From NCBI GenBank assembly GCA_014529385.2, contig CM043959.1:14199809-14263808 (forward strand): a stretch of 64,000 nucleotides of DNA. The letters run 5' to 3'. Positions 32,497 to 44,775 of the stretch are shown one piece after another. The translations under genes were made by a program, and so were the position numbers. The notes under the pieces are model-generated. The model was not told the DNA's origin. It did no database searches and was given only the letters and a program-made list of their open reading frames with translations. The DNA comes from Adiantum capillus-veneris (taxonomy: Eukaryota > Streptophyta > Polypodiopsida > Polypodiales > Pteridaceae). Within the stretch, counting starts at the first letter, position 1. Each line of letters begins with the position of its first letter.

Positions 32497-34654
32497 CCAA
32501 TCTGCATACGTGTGAGCAGGCTCTTGAGGTGTTTTGTTGTTCATTAGGAGCACTGATCAACTAGAGGGTTTTGATTGGTCGGCTTCAGATGGACCTTTGT
32601 ACGTTATCCAAGCTCTCAGGTAGGCTTGGATTTGTCCCCATAGCAGCAAACTGCTCCTCTTCATTGGAGTTCAGCACGACTCTCTTTGGCTGGCAGAGTT
32701 GTAGTGGCCAACCACGTGCTTTTGGCTACTATGTGGTACATCACGTCTTGCTGGATCTTTTCGGCTCCTACGACACCCAGCCAGCCCGAGCCAGAGTGTC
32801 TTGGTAGGTCATCACTTTACCATGTTCTCAGGGAGGGTTGGGGATCATCAACTTAGCACAACAGAGGAGAGCCCTCCTTGAGAAGCTTGTGGTTAGAGGA
32901 CTTCTTCAGGAGAGGAGCCTTGGAAGGAGCTGTTGCTACACCGGATTCGTCCTCGAGTCCCTCATACGGGCAGGTGGATTTTAACAGAGATGCGCCGCGT
33001 TGGCCTGAGCAAGAGCTGGGAGGACCGCTTTGCTGCGAGCATGCTTAGATCATGGGAGCAGCTACGGAGTGGCCTGGAGCAGAACCAACCCACTTGCATG
33101 GAGGAGCACTTGAGGCAGCCTCTTGTGTGGAACCCCATGGTTAGCACACAAAGAGGCCACTTGGTTGGTAGTAGGCCTCACGTTTCTTGGGGTCCCATGG
33201 CATAGGGTCTAGCCCGCACTCTCGGTGACAGGCTATAGTTTTCACGCGTTCTCGAGGAGATTCAGAGCATCCAGTTACGAGGCATGAGGGGGGTGCTGAG
33301 CATGAGTTGGGATATTACAGAGGCTAAACCTGTTGGTGGCATACCCCTCTTAAGGCAGCAGCTCCAAGATGGATGGGGTCCTTCACACGTCTGGAGGTCC
33401 TCATTGCAGTTAGGGCTTGCTCGGAGTCGGTACCCCACATGTTCTTTGAGGTTCAGGGAGAGGGTCGTCTTCACAAAGTCTCAGTAGAGGCACCACTAGT
33501 TGTTGAGTGTTGTTTTCAAAGGAACGGGGTTGTGGGCATCTCTGGGAGGACTTGTGTCATAGATCTTGACCCAGTAGATCTTGAGTCAAGACACAAGCAG
33601 CTTTGGGCTTGGGAGAGCCTCCCTTGGGTACGAGGACAGTGAGACCCGGGAGAGTGGTTCTAGCGGGATCCTTTCTCTTCAGCCGATCACCCTGGGACTC
33701 CTTTTTTCCAATACATAGCTCGCTTGGAACGACACATACTGGTAGCACGAAGCGAGGCTTGCCCAGCTGCAACACTTCACTGGCAGGAGGAGGGTGTCAC
33801 GGTCGAGTTCTTGTCAGGCTTCTAGGAGCGGTTGTGGGATATTAGGCAGCCAAGGAGACTTACGATGTTTTAGTGGCTAGTTCCACATAGGGCTACATCA
33901 GTTGGGAGTTGGTTGGTACGCAGCAGCTTCTCAATAACATGTGCAACCTATGGCCATCCCTTGGAGAGTTAACGTCACTATTTATGGGACCGCCCCATGG
34001 CATAGCAGGTTTGGCTTCGGGTTCTTTGGCTGTTGCCAACCCTTTCCACAGCTTGATAGTACACTTGGGGTGTTGCAACGTAGTCCACTCTACGGGTCGT
34101 GCGCTCCATTTTGAGTTGGCTTCCACCAGCAGGATGATAGTGATTCAAGGGGGTCGACCTACACTACAGCTTGCCAAAGAGCTCATCCCTCAGGAGAGGT
34201 GCATTGATAGAGAGTGGTGTTGGGAGCTCTTCTAGGGCCTAACACTCTGGTTGGCGGGCCTGCTGCTTTTGCATCTTAGAGGCTCGCCCTGTCCCATCGG
34301 CAGAGACGGTTCGTGACATTTGGCTGGAGCTAATTCATACACTCAGGGTCAGTTTGAGAGACTTCAGGGCAGCTCCGACCGCATGCGGGAGCGCCGAGAG
34401 GCTTTCTTGCGACTGGTACCCAGGGCCTTTCTTCACCATGGTTCAGGGTGTGCCTAGATGGCACTACCGGCCACCAATGTGGCTTTTTCCTCCTCTCATC
34501 TCGTGATCTAGCCCTCATTGTACATACTTTTTCTCACTAAGAGAGTCTCCCCGTGTTTCTAATGTAGCCCTCTTTCGTAGAGGTGGTGTGGAGCCTTCAG
34601 GCAATTATTCTTAGCTAATGGAAGGATCTTTCTCTTGCAAAAAAAAAAAAAAAG
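32497..34654 (+). pseudogene. LINE-A copy cut at the RT palm, to 3' end
   Basis: Begins just after the FADDS motif (GAGGCCAATCTGCA.. = EANLHTCEQALEVFC). Degraded thumb, then linker blocks at 32933-33205 and 33373-33642, zf-RVT traces near 34000, final helix near 34330-34500, tail CTAATGGAAGGATC and poly(A) 34639-34654. Heavily mutated with many stops. The left edge is the end of an LTR, so the LTR probably inserted into this LINE and the upstream part was lost. Confidence 0.85.
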
Positions 34655-35210
34655 GGGAACGCCATCGACCAAGAGCAAGTAATGCTGAGTGCAATTCATT
34701 TTCAGTATTAAAAAAAAAAGCATCCCTACAAAGAGAGTTTTCCAATTGCGCCACGATGTCGTGATTCCTTCAATTATCCCATGTCAGCCCCAGATGCTTG
34801 GCTCATTCTATAAAAGAACCTTTCTTGTATACACTCTTAAATAAGCAAGTTATATTTTCATTGTAATCTCTCTATTATGAATGTTTCATTAGTGTTTCCA
34901 CCCTAACCCTAAGAGTTAGCCTTATTGTTAAGAGTAAAAAAAGTCGCTTACAAACAAAGATGTGTTCAGCTTTATGAACAGAACGAAGGAAACAAGAAAC
35001 AACAAGTCTGCACAAAAAGCCATCCTCTGCTCTAAACAAATCAAGGGTAACAATAATGTGGATCCCTCATAATGGATGTAGCCTGAGGTCCTGCCCAGCA
35101 TGCCAAGTCGTGGTCATAGGCAGCACATACACTACTTGACTGCAAAACCTATCCATAAGTAATTGTCTACACAATTCAAGCTTTAGACAATTGGTGAATT
35201 CACAACTAAC
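34655..35210. other. LRR-gene intron without recognised elements
   Basis: AT-rich sequence with two short A runs (34709-34718 among them). The minus strand from 35210 onward starts with GTTAGT, the donor of the LRR exon. The open frame continues to 35067 by chance. No element or RNA recognised. Confidence 0.55.
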
Positions 35211-36030
35211 CTGAAAGAGAAGATGTTCCAGATCGTTTGTTGTAGACAATTGGTTTCCTGACAAGTCTAATGTTGTCAATTCCTTCAGACAACCTAGACC
35301 ATCAATCCGTTTGAGAAGATTAAAGCTTAAGTCCAGAATTTCTAGTAAGGGGAATGCCTTACATCCATCTCCTATATGTGAGATATTGTTAAATGATAAG
35401 ATGAGAACTTTAAGATTGGACAGGCCCTTCATTGGCTCTAGTACATTCATGCTGCTATTATGAAGATTCAGGTATGTGACTTTGGCGAGATCACACAAAG
35501 AAGTTCTTGTCAGCGTTGAGATGCCACATAGGTAGCATCTCTCCATGGGAATCGGAGACTTTGATTGACCACATTGCATTCTTGATTTTAGAATTGGTGT
35601 ATTTGTGTCCTGGAAAGCCGTAAGAATATTGCTTTCAATATCTGAATGGAGCCCCATCATAAACCTGCTTTTGGGAAGTAAATATTCGCCATCCTGATTG
35701 GCCCTTTGTGTTTGCCAAGGTGAACAGCCTCTAGAAGCTTCATTTCCATAGACATACTCAAACTCAACCAAATATTCAGGAACCACTAGGTATGAGTCGA
35801 ATACGAACCAAGACCTCTGTGTTGGATCTGATGGGTGTATCCTATACACAGAGTCTGCATTTGGGTATAATTCCTTAATGACAATGCCAAAATCAGCCCC
35901 AGCTGCACAATCAAAGATTTTCGCATTAGATAACTGGAGGCATACGCATTCATCTCCTAAACATCCAGCGGTTTTACAAGGAACATAACATATAAAACCT
36001 TGAATATTGAAACTTACAAGCAGAGACAAG
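35211..36030 (-). CDS. LRR gene exon (LRRC9-like leucine-rich-repeat protein)
   Basis: Minus strand, the longest host-like coding stretch. The donor is clear: TTCTCTTTCAG|GTTAGT at 35211. The acceptor is unsettled: AAACACTCAG before 36030 or GGATGTTTAG before 35956. The N-terminal part has YRIHPSDPTQRSWFVFDSYL and VVPEYLVEFEYVYG, which I recall from LRRC9-type proteins. The C-terminal part has SDS22-like 22-residue repeats: VTYLNLHNSSMNVLEPMKGL, KVLILSFNNISHIGDG, EILDLSFNLLKRIDGLG, TTLDLSGNQLSTTNDLEHL. It continues in phase 0 into 23261-23138. Codon composition and lack of stops contrast with the retroelement debris around. LRRC9 is linked to motile cilia; that assignment is from memory and moderate. 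Upstream exons would lie above 36030, probably beyond the nest at 36446-47395. Confidence 0.75.
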
Positions 36031-36445
36031 CTGAGTGTTTAAAAAAGCTTTTCTGCCTTTTTGGTGGAGCACATTTAATTTGAAAAGTTCCACTCAAAAT
36101 TATGCTCTCTTGCTTTTTCTGTCCATTTTCTTCAGTTGTACATAATACAAGCCAGAGTGTCTAAAATACCAATCCCTGGGTGGTCACAATAGAGATGGTA
36201 TCACCGTGATGATCCCTTTTAGTTGAGTTGAAGTTGGTACAAATTTTTGTGTCATGTTGAACTTATGCACTGATAGAGTACGAAGATAGAAGCCTACAAT
36301 TCATGCAGTCATATTAACCATGAAAGCGGTTGGGCATTTTTAGAAAAACAGTTTCTTTTCTTTGTTTCGCATGTGTGCCCACAGAGGAGATGATTTGCAT
36401 TGCTTTTATTTTGTAAATCACAAGCCTTGGTAGTAGACACTCTCA
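36031..36445. other. Intron flank of the LRR exon
   Basis: No element or additional exon recognised between the LRR exon and the LINE-A poly(T) at 36446. Confidence 0.5.
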
Positions 36446-39423
36446 TTTTTTTTCCAAGAAAAAGATCCTTCTATTAGTCAATAAGACTGCAGCGGGCTAC
36501 AAACTGCCCCAACAAGCGAGTGGTACATCGGCATGAGAGGAGACTCCCCCAATGAAAACGTGAGATATGTACAATGACGGCTAAATCAGGATATGGGAGG
36601 AGGAAACAACCACACAGGTGGCCGCTAGTGCCATCTAGGAGCCCCATGGACCATGGTGTAGAAAGCCAAATCCGTAGGAAAGCCTGGCGGCACTCTCGCA
36701 TACGGTCGGAGCTGCCCTGCAGCCTCTCAAACTGATCTCGAAGTGTATGGAGTGACTCCAGCCATATATCTCGTACAGTCTCCACCAATGGGATGGGGCA
36801 AGCCTCAAAAATGCGGAAGCAATGGGCTCTCTGTGTGAACCAGAGAATCAGGCAGCAGATAAGCTCCCAAGAAAGCTCTCTATCACTGCTCCATTCCTGA
36901 GGCGTAAGCTCTATGGCAGGCCGGACTGCCGGTCTCCTGTATCACAACCATCCTGCTAGCTGAGGACAACTGAAAACGGAGTGTTGGGCACCTGAGGGTG
37001 GACCAAGCAGCAGCACCCCAAGTGTACTGCCTAGCTAACGACAAGGCTAGCATCCATAGACAATGCCTCTGTGACTCAAGTGGGTGGTCACAAGCGGCAC
37101 AACCCGCCGGGTGGCCATTGTAAACCAACCAACTCCCACCTGTAGTAGCTCGATGGGCGACTAGCCACTGGAACATGGTGGCTCTCCTTGGTGGTCGCTC
37201 CCGAAAGTCTGTCACGAACTCAATTGTGAGACCCTCCTCTTCCCAGTGACCTGCTGCAGCAGGGTGCGCCTCTCTCCGAGCAGCCAGTATTTATGTGACG
37301 CCCCAGTTGTGTTGTGCAGTGGAAGAAAGGGATCCGTGGATGATCAGCTGAACCAAAAGGATCCAGCCAAAACCACTCCCCAAGGTCCCACTACACTTGC
37401 ACCAAGGGATGACTCTCCCAAGCTCAAAGCCTCCAACGTCCAGTCTCAAGATCTGTCGGATCAAGATCAAGCACACAGAAACTTCCTTTGATGCCCACAA
37501 CTCAAATCCCACAAATCCGCCTCAGTAGTAACTCTGTGGAGGCGACGCTCTCGTTGAAACTCAAAAAACATGCAAAGCCTAAGTCCGAGTAGGCCCTAAC
37601 TGCAAAGAGGACCTCAAGGCGAGTGAAGGCCCCCATCCAGCTGGGAGCCGCCGGCTTGAGAGGCGTGTACATCTCTACACATAGAGCCTAGACGATGTCC
37701 TGACACATGTTTTGTACCCCCTTCGTGTCGCACAGCTAGTCTCACAGGGTGCGGGTTGGACCCTCTGCCATGGGAGCCCATGAGACATCCTGTCTACTAC
37801 CAACAATGTGACCTCGATGTGTACTCACCAACGGGTTCCATGCCTCAACTGCTCCTCAATGCATGTGGACTGATGCTGCTCAAGTTTCCCACTCAACTAC
37901 TCCCAAGACCGAAGTAAGCTCAAAGCGAAACTCCAGGGCTCTTCCCCTGGAAGAAGACCTCTGACAATGAGCTTCCCAAGGAGGGCTCTATTCTGCCATG
38001 CTGGATCAATGATGCCAGGAGACTTTGGCCGCCCGAGTGAACTGCATGGATCCACAGAAAGTTTCTAATCAGCCTCTCAAGCTAGCTGATGCAAGAACTC
38101 GAGAAAATCCAACAAGATGTGATGTACCACATGGTGGCCAAGAGCACCAAGCTGGCCACAACAGCCCTGCCAGCAAGAGAAATCCATGCCGAGCTCCAAT
38201 GCAATAGCTTCCTCCTGATGGCTAGGAGGGGAGCAGCTTGCTGCTCTGGTGACAAGTCCAAGTCAACCTGGAAACCCAAGTAGCAAATGGACGTCCCTAG
38301 AGAGGGATCCAACGAAAGCCTTCTCCAAGCATCGAGTCAGGCATTGGAGCATCACCAAGCCAAAAAACCATTTTCACCAGTTGATCAATGCTCCTAACGC
38401 ATAGGAAAATGCTTCACACCTATGAAAATTGGCCTCACAACCTTCAAAAGCATGCTTGAGTCATCAGCAAACTCAACGTCCAAAAGCTCCTCTTTGAATG
38501 GGTAACTAGAGGCCACGCAAACCAACCTCATGTGAGGTCAGAAATCTGCTCATCGCCTCAGCGTAGAAAAGAAACGGGAAGGGGGCAAGAGGACAGCTAT
38601 ACCGTACTAAGCGTGTAAGCATGAAGCCGTCCGCTCGACACCCTGCTAGCAACACCTGACTGTGAGCACACCTGTAGAGAGCAGACACCCCTCTGATTCA
38701 TGCATCTGAAAAACCCATCCTGCACATAGTCCTCAAGGAAGTCCGAGTCAACTTTGACGTTGGCCTTCCCAAAGCTGAGAAGGAGCACTACAAGATCCTC
38801 TCCTTGCAAGCGGGTGAGGACAATCGCCTCCCAAAAGGTGAAAATGTTGTCAAGGATACTGCGCTCCTTGACAAAGCCCATCTGAGTCTCATGTATGATG
38901 CTCCCAAGTAGTGGCTGAATTCTCAAACTTGGAGCATTCGAAAGAATTTTGTAGGCTGAGTTAATAATGGTGATGGGCCGTCACTGCCGAACCTCATCTG
39001 GAGATCCCCCCTCCTTGGGGATGAGATAGATTGAACCCTCTCCTAGGAAACTACCACAAGGGAGTGCCCTGAGAGCCTCCTAAAGCTCCTCTGGCAAGAG
39101 GAGGCTCTCAAGCATCTATCGCATCTCCTCAGTGAGGAGGCAAGGCAGATGTGCCCACACCTACTCACTGCATGCATCCCTGCGCTTTGGGTGTGGCTCA
39201 GCTGAGAGCAATTCATGGTAAAAGTCATTAGCTATTGGCCATATGTCCTCAGGCTCTGTGGCAACCGCCCCATCCTGACGACTCCATTGTCGAACACTAG
39301 TATGCGCATGGTGGAGACCCACCATCTCAAAAACTCTCCATTAGCTTTGCCGCCCACCTAGATCCACCGAGATGCCTGACAGTGGTAGGAAAACTCATGG
39401 CACCACTCCTCAATGGTGATCAG
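36446..39423 (-). pseudogene. LINE-A copy, 3' part (RT to tail), interrupted by a gypsy element
   Basis: Minus strand. Poly(T) at 36446-36453 and the family tail mark the 3' end. Above it are the final helix (SSDRMRECRQAFLRIW), zf-RVT region (37215-36883), linker, thumb (38312-38082; LAGRAVVASLVLLATMWYIT), and palm traces 38926-38506 (GFVKERSILDNIFTFWEA; CPLAPFPFLFYAEAMSRF). The linker upstream of the RT reaches 39423, where LTR sequence starts. Many stops. The 5' remainder is at 44776-47395. Confidence 0.88.
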
Positions 39424-40765
39424 TGTCACCAGGAGGTGTATTTTTTTCATGTTTCCTTCTTTAAATATGTACTACATATTTTTATTTATTTTATTTTACT
39501 TATTTTCCCTGGAACCTTTGAAAAGGTGCAACTGGACATTGCATGGCCAGTGTGAAACTGTTGCGGCCTAACGGGTTTCTCTCTTCGGGAGTCTGGGACT
39601 GGTCGCGCCAATTAGCATTGAATTCTGATGAGTATGGAAGCCGGTGTGCGCCAGATGGAACTTGGGCCACTCGGCAAGTCACTTATAACTTTATAACGCC
39701 GTGGGAACTAGGGAATTAACTCAAAGGGACAAACTGGACACTTGGCAGGAGGAGGGCACTCTACAGGCTGTAGACACTTAAGCTGGAGAGGGTGCCCATT
39801 TTGAGGCTCGGGCTGATTTTAGCCTCATAAGTGACCTACATTGTGTGTGTGTGAGTAGTGGGTGCAGGTCTATAGGTTTAATGGAAAGCTTGCCTTCTCC
39901 TCTGTCTCATGTAGCACGATGACTTGCTCTCATGCATCTCTCTCTCCCCTTTGGCACATATGGTAATGCCACACTAGTTGGGCTACTCAGATGAATGTGT
40001 ACAATTCTGGGGGTTTATGCGCCTTTGCCAAGGCAAGAGCCTTCTGAACAGGAACCGGATTAGCTAACTGGTAATCCCCCACAAGTATGCACAGTTCCAT
40101 CACGGAAGATTACGAGTTTGGAGAGTTTTCTCGCGTGAAAACTCGTCCAATTTAGAGGGGAACTGTCCCATTGCGTGCGGAGCCCTTGGGACACGCGTAG
40201 GCGTGTCTGCTCCGCTAAAAAAGATCTGAAACAGGGAATTACAGCCTGCTGTGTTTTTTTGCAGGTTTAGGGTTTCGCACCTAAACTGCAAGGGAACACC
40301 AAGGGAGCCTTGTGAGAGCCTTGGGATGCGTGTACAGGCTTTTGGGCACCCAACAGTGAAAAACAGAGAATTACAGCACGCTGAATTTCTGTGAGAGCTC
40401 ACTAGAAAGCTTCCAGATAGCGAGGGAATCTGCCCTAGATAGGTACTTTTGACTTACAGGGGTTTTTGCGCCGTTATACTGCCGAAATCAGGTCGGAAAC
40501 CTGCGTTTTCAGCCCTCGCCAGGTTTGGACAGCTTTGTGAAAGCTTGTACTACGTGGTCGGATCGTCCACCTTAAATTGAATAAAGAAATACCGAAAGGG
40601 ATGCCAGTCTTTGGGGCCTACAGGGTGTTGGTCTCGTGTGCGCAGTGACATTCTAGCCGCTGGACGCAAGTGTTGAGTCTCTCTCTTTTCCATCAATACT
40701 CTGTGTGTAATTCATAGGTAGTAGATTTCGTACCACCCTCCCTTTACTGTGTACAAGCCGGTTAT
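39424..40765 (+). repeat. 5' LTR of the chromovirus
   Basis: Starts TGTCACCAGGAGGTG; shares TTTGAAAAGGTGCAA, GGCCAGTGTGAAAC, CTCGGCAAGTCACTTATAA with 44385-44774, and its later part with the solo LTR at 457-9004. AATAAAGAAATACCGAAAGG at 40580 may carry the poly(A) signal. The 3' limit is not certain: GTGACA at 40650 mirrors the first six bases, but alignment with the solo LTR suggests an end near 40765. I could not identify a convincing tRNA primer site. Confidence 0.75.
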
Positions 40766-40851
40766 ATGCTTCCATCAACGGGATAAGACACTTTTTCCTC
40801 AAAGAGTGCGCCGTGGATTGTTGTGGGTGAGAGGATACATAGATAAGCAGT

Positions 40852-41885
40852 ATGGCAGAAAGGAGAGACGAGGGTTCTGAAAAGGAAGCATCCTCTTACA
40901 GTGGGCAGGAGAAGCAAAGGGTTGTTGACAAAGGGAAGCGACCCATGGAGCCGGAGGATGAGGATCTTATGTTCAAAGCTTGGTTCTTGAAGATCATGGA
41001 TATCTTCGAGCAAATGGCTCAGAATCCGAAGTTACAGAAGTACTTACAGGCTCCTAAACGGGATGTCTCTCCCCTACGACCTGCAAAGGAGGGTTCACAT
41101 GCAGAGGGGTCTCATGACACTCGTGGAAAGACTGCTATGGAAGAGCAGCAGCAGCAGGTGGTGAAGACACCCAATGTGTCTACAGGTCCAAAGGAATAGG
41201 TGGTATCTTGACATGAGGCTGTGAATGGTCAAGGCAGTAATGAACAAGCCGTTCGACAGACCATTCCACCGTTTACTTCATATCCTGGTTACTTTGGTGG
41301 TGGTTCAGTGTTTCAGGCTTTGGCTGGACCATCCACAGGTTCATAAGGGTACATACCAGAAATGTGTTTGGGGCAATGCAACCAAGTGTGGTTAACCCTA
41401 GGGTATGTACGGGAACATAGGTGTTCAACCAGGTTTTTAGGGTGCCTATGGCAATCTGGGATACCTCGAACTCATTTTGGCATGGTTGGTTTTTCACAAT
41501 AAAATACTCAAAATGCGAATAACCCTGGTAAAACAGGTAATATGAGTGTTGGAATGCTTAACCGAGAAGTACCACTTCTTAAAGCACCTGTTGATGATAA
41601 TGTGGTTACTACGAGCCAGCCAAAGGTATACAAGGCGGGGCAGCCGTGAAGTTTGACACTTTTAGTGGCACACAGGACAAAATGAAGGCCTTGACCTGCA
41701 TACAGCAGTTTGATGCGTCATACGCAGGTGAAAACTTCACAGACTCTTCCAAGATACACAAGGCTGCCACCTTTTTGAAGGGTAATGCATTGAGATGGTG
41801 GACCACATTGTTAAATCAGGGCCAAGCACCTACAACATGGGTCTAGTTTAAATAGATATTTTCTCCTGCGTGTCTCACAAACAAA
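40852..41885 (+). pseudogene. Chromovirus gag, broken
   Basis: ATG at 40852: MAERRDEGSEKEASSYSG, a charged N-terminus, up to TAG at 41197. A Gly/Asn-rich degraded stretch follows. At about 41646-41846 the capsid-type block KFDTFSGTQDKMKALTCIQQ and ALRWWTTLLNQG appear, also recognisable in the minus-strand element near 60570-60400. No zinc knuckle is left; the sequence jumps to RT at about 41885. Confidence 0.78.
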
Positions 41886-44087
41886 GTCTGAAGAGGAGCA
41901 TAGAGATCACTTGACCGCAGTTTTCAATGAGCTACACAAGAACAGACTACTCATTAATGCAAAGTAGAGTGAATTCTTTTTGGAAGAGATTTTCTTGGGC
42001 ACATTGTTTCAAAGGATGGGATACGCATGGATCCCGCCAAAGTGGAAGCAATTAGGTCATGGCCAGACTTGAAGTCCGTACGTGATATTCGAAGTTTTCT
42101 AGGCTTATGTTCCTACTAAAGGAGGTTCATCCAAAATTTTGCTGAGATTGCTTCTCCACTCCATGCATTGCAAGGAAAAGGAGTTACTTTCAAGAGGACA
42201 GCCAAGGAAATTTTAGCCTTCAAACACTTGAAAGAGAAGCTGACTTCAGATCCGGTAATCATTTTGCCAGATCTTTCGAAACCTTTTGTGGTTGATGCAT
42301 GTGGCCATAGTCTTGGTGCAGTTCTAATGCAGAATGGCCGAGTAGTCGCATATAAATACTTCTGAAGACCGAAAGGAACTTGCAAGTTTATGAGAAAGAA
42401 TTGCTGACAGTAATTCATGCTCTCACTAGTTGGAAACACTATCTGCTACAGGCTGATTTTGTTGTCCGAATAGATCATCAAACCTTGCGATATTTCCTCA
42501 CACAAACGAAGTTGTCTGAGAAACACATGCAATGGGCAAACATCTTGTCAATGTTTCATTTCCAGATTGTGCATGTGCAAGGGAAAAAGAACGTGGTGGC
42601 TGACGTGTTGTCACAAAAGCAGTGTCAATTCCGTACCATTGTGAACTAGATGAAATGAAGACACAATATGCTGAAGATTTAGATTTTGCAAGGATCTATG
42701 ACCAGCTTGTTGATGGGAAACATCATGAGCACTATATGCTTAAAAATGACTTGCTCATGATGCATGGAAAGTTATGCGTTACTAAACAGTTACGGCCAAA
42801 GGTTTTGATGGAAAGTCATGCTCCACCTTATGTTGGGCATCGTGGAATTGATGCGACAGTGAAAGGGGCTGAGGCATTCTTCTATTGGCCAGCTTTGCGT
42901 CAAGATGTTGACACATTTGTACGATCATGCTTAGTTTGCCAAAAAGTCAAATTTAACAGGCAAAAGCAATCGGGATTGTTACAGCCATTGCCGATCCCTG
43001 ACACGCCGTGGAAAAGCATAGCAATGGACTTTATCTTTGATCTTCCAAGGACGCAAACAGGCAATGATGGGATTTGGACTATCATTTGTAGGTTCAATAA
43101 GCAAGCCCATTTCATTCTTGTTAGGAAGAAGATAAAGCTAGAACACATGGTCAAGATATTCATGACTAATATCTTTAAGTATCATTGGATGCCTCAGTCA
43201 ATTGTCAGTGTGACAGGGATCCACGTATGACGAGTCTTTCTTGGAAGGCATTGTTTGAAAATATGGGCACTACGCTGAAGTTCTCATCTTCGTTTCATCC
43301 GCAAACTGATGGACGTCAGAAGAGGCAAATTCCAATGTCCTAGATCTGCTCAAATGCTATGTGTCAGAGCACAAGGCAACTTGGGAACACCATCTCCCAT
43401 TGGTTGAATATGCTTACAATAACACTGTGCATATGTCAACAGGTAACGCACCATTTGAGATAGTGGAAGGAGAGAAGAAATTTCCGCCCATTTTGCAGAC
43501 TAAGGACAAGATATTTGAGGCAGACAAGTATGTGCAAGATATGGATGAAACATACAGGAAGATAAAGATTGCTCTTGAGAAGACTCAGGCTAAGCAAAAG
43601 AAAGCTGCTAATCGTCACCGTCATAAACTTGTATTTTCACTTGGTGATTGGGTGCTTTTGCGCTTTGAAAAGGCCATGTTAAGGAAAAGGAAAGGCAAGG
43701 AACGTTTGTTTCCTAAGCTCAGTATGCGATATTATGGTCCCTTTCAAATTTTAACAACGATGTAGCTTACATGTTGAATCTACCGGAGGCTAGAAAAATG
43801 CTTTTCATGTCAGCCTTCTAAGACCCTTTGTTGGTGATGTGCCAGAGAATATGCCTGATGAGGAACAGCCCAAAGTGGAAGAATTGGATGAGATTCTTGT
43901 TCCTGAACAGATATTGGCACATAAAGATAGGAAGATTAGAGGAAAGGTTGCAATACGCTACTTGGTGAAGTTCAAGAACTATCCATCATTCGATGCTAAA
44001 TGGATGGAAGAGTGTGAATTGGTTGATTCACCTCAACTATTACAACTATATCTTGAAGCCTTTCAAATGGAACCCACAGTGACTTGA
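41886..44087 (+). pseudogene. Chromovirus pol remnant: RT end, RNase H, integrase, chromodomain
   Basis: Starts in the RT after the catalytic motif (EEHRDHLTAVFNELHKN, FFLEEIFLGHIVSKDG). RNase H block: PVIILPDLSKPFVVDACG, then QVYEKELLTVIHALTSWKHY and LRYFLTQTKLS. Integrase: HHCC-type (GHRGIDATVKGAEAFFYWP; CLVCQKVKF), IAMDFIFDLPRTQTG with the first catalytic Asp. The second Asp region is lost to a shift at about 43220 (SVTGIHV). Integrase C-terminus 43361-43765, then the chromodomain 43839-44087 (PEQILAHKDRKIRGKVAIRY, LVKFKNYPSFDAKWMEE). Protease and the RT Asp pair are missing. Chromodomains of this group bind histone marks and direct integration. Confidence 0.9.
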
Positions 44088-44384
44088 TGTAGCTCTATGG
44101 CGCAATGTGAGAGCATGGTTCATGATGCTCAAAAGAGTAGTTAAGCAATTGTATCTACAGAATTTGGCTAGAGAAGTTTGTGCTTGAGAGTACTGCAAAA
44201 GACTTCTATGCTTGATATATGTGTGGTAGCCAGGTTGGTGGGATTGTTTAATCGTCCAACGCTACAGCTCCGGAAGCATGTGTATCTTGGATTCTCATCA
44301 TAGAATATATGTGTTATCAAGAGATAACAGCATGTATTATTGGCATGCAAGCGAGGTCGCTAGCAGTATTTCAAGGGCCGGGTG

Positions 44385-44774
44385 TGTCACCAAGAGATGT
44401 ATTTCTCCTTGCCTTCTTTTTATATGTACTGCATATTTTTATTTATTTTATTTTTTACTTGTTTTCCCCGAAACCTTTGAAAAGGTGCAAGTGGACATTG
44501 AATGGCCAGTGTGAAACGGTTGCGGCCGAACGGGTTTCTCACATCAAGAGTCTAGGTCGGTCAGTATGGGACTTGTCGTGCCAGTTAGCATTGAATTTTG
44601 ATGAGTATGGAAGCCTGTGTGCGCCAAATGGAATTTGGGCCACTCGGCAAGTCACTTATAACATCATAAGTCAGCGGGAACTAGGGAATTAACTCAAACG
44701 GGACAACTAAACACTTGGCAGGAGGAGGGCAGTCCGCAGGACACCTTAGCTGGAGGGGGCACCCATTTTGAGGC
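44385..44774 (+). repeat. 3' LTR of the chromovirus, truncated
   Basis: TGTCACCAAGAGATGTATTT through CCCATTTTGAGGC matches 39424 to about 39815, then LINE-A sequence follows at 44776. Purine-rich CAAGGGCCGGG lies directly upstream, as expected for the polypurine tract. Confidence 0.85.
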
Positions 44775-44775
44775 G

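Larger units (their letters stand above)
39424..44774 (+). mobile_element. Ty3/gypsy chromovirus, internally deleted, inserted in a LINE-A
   Basis: 5' LTR 39424 to about 40765, leader, gag (40852 to about 41885), pol (to 44087) ending with a chromodomain, 3' UTR, purine-rich CAAGGGCCGGG just before 44385, then the first 390 bases of the 3' LTR. Both LTRs begin TGTCACCA. The 3' LTR stops at about 44774 where LINE-A resumes. The LINE-A on either side is one copy, lacking about 310 bases, so a deletion removed the end of the LTR and adjacent LINE. The gag-to-RT junction at about 41885 is a second deletion that took protease and the RT catalytic core. Confidence 0.9.

Noticed and set aside
40640-40700. 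tRNA primer-binding site after the 5' LTR
   Set aside because: No clear TGG-started match to a known tRNA end at either candidate LTR border (40650 or about 40765).
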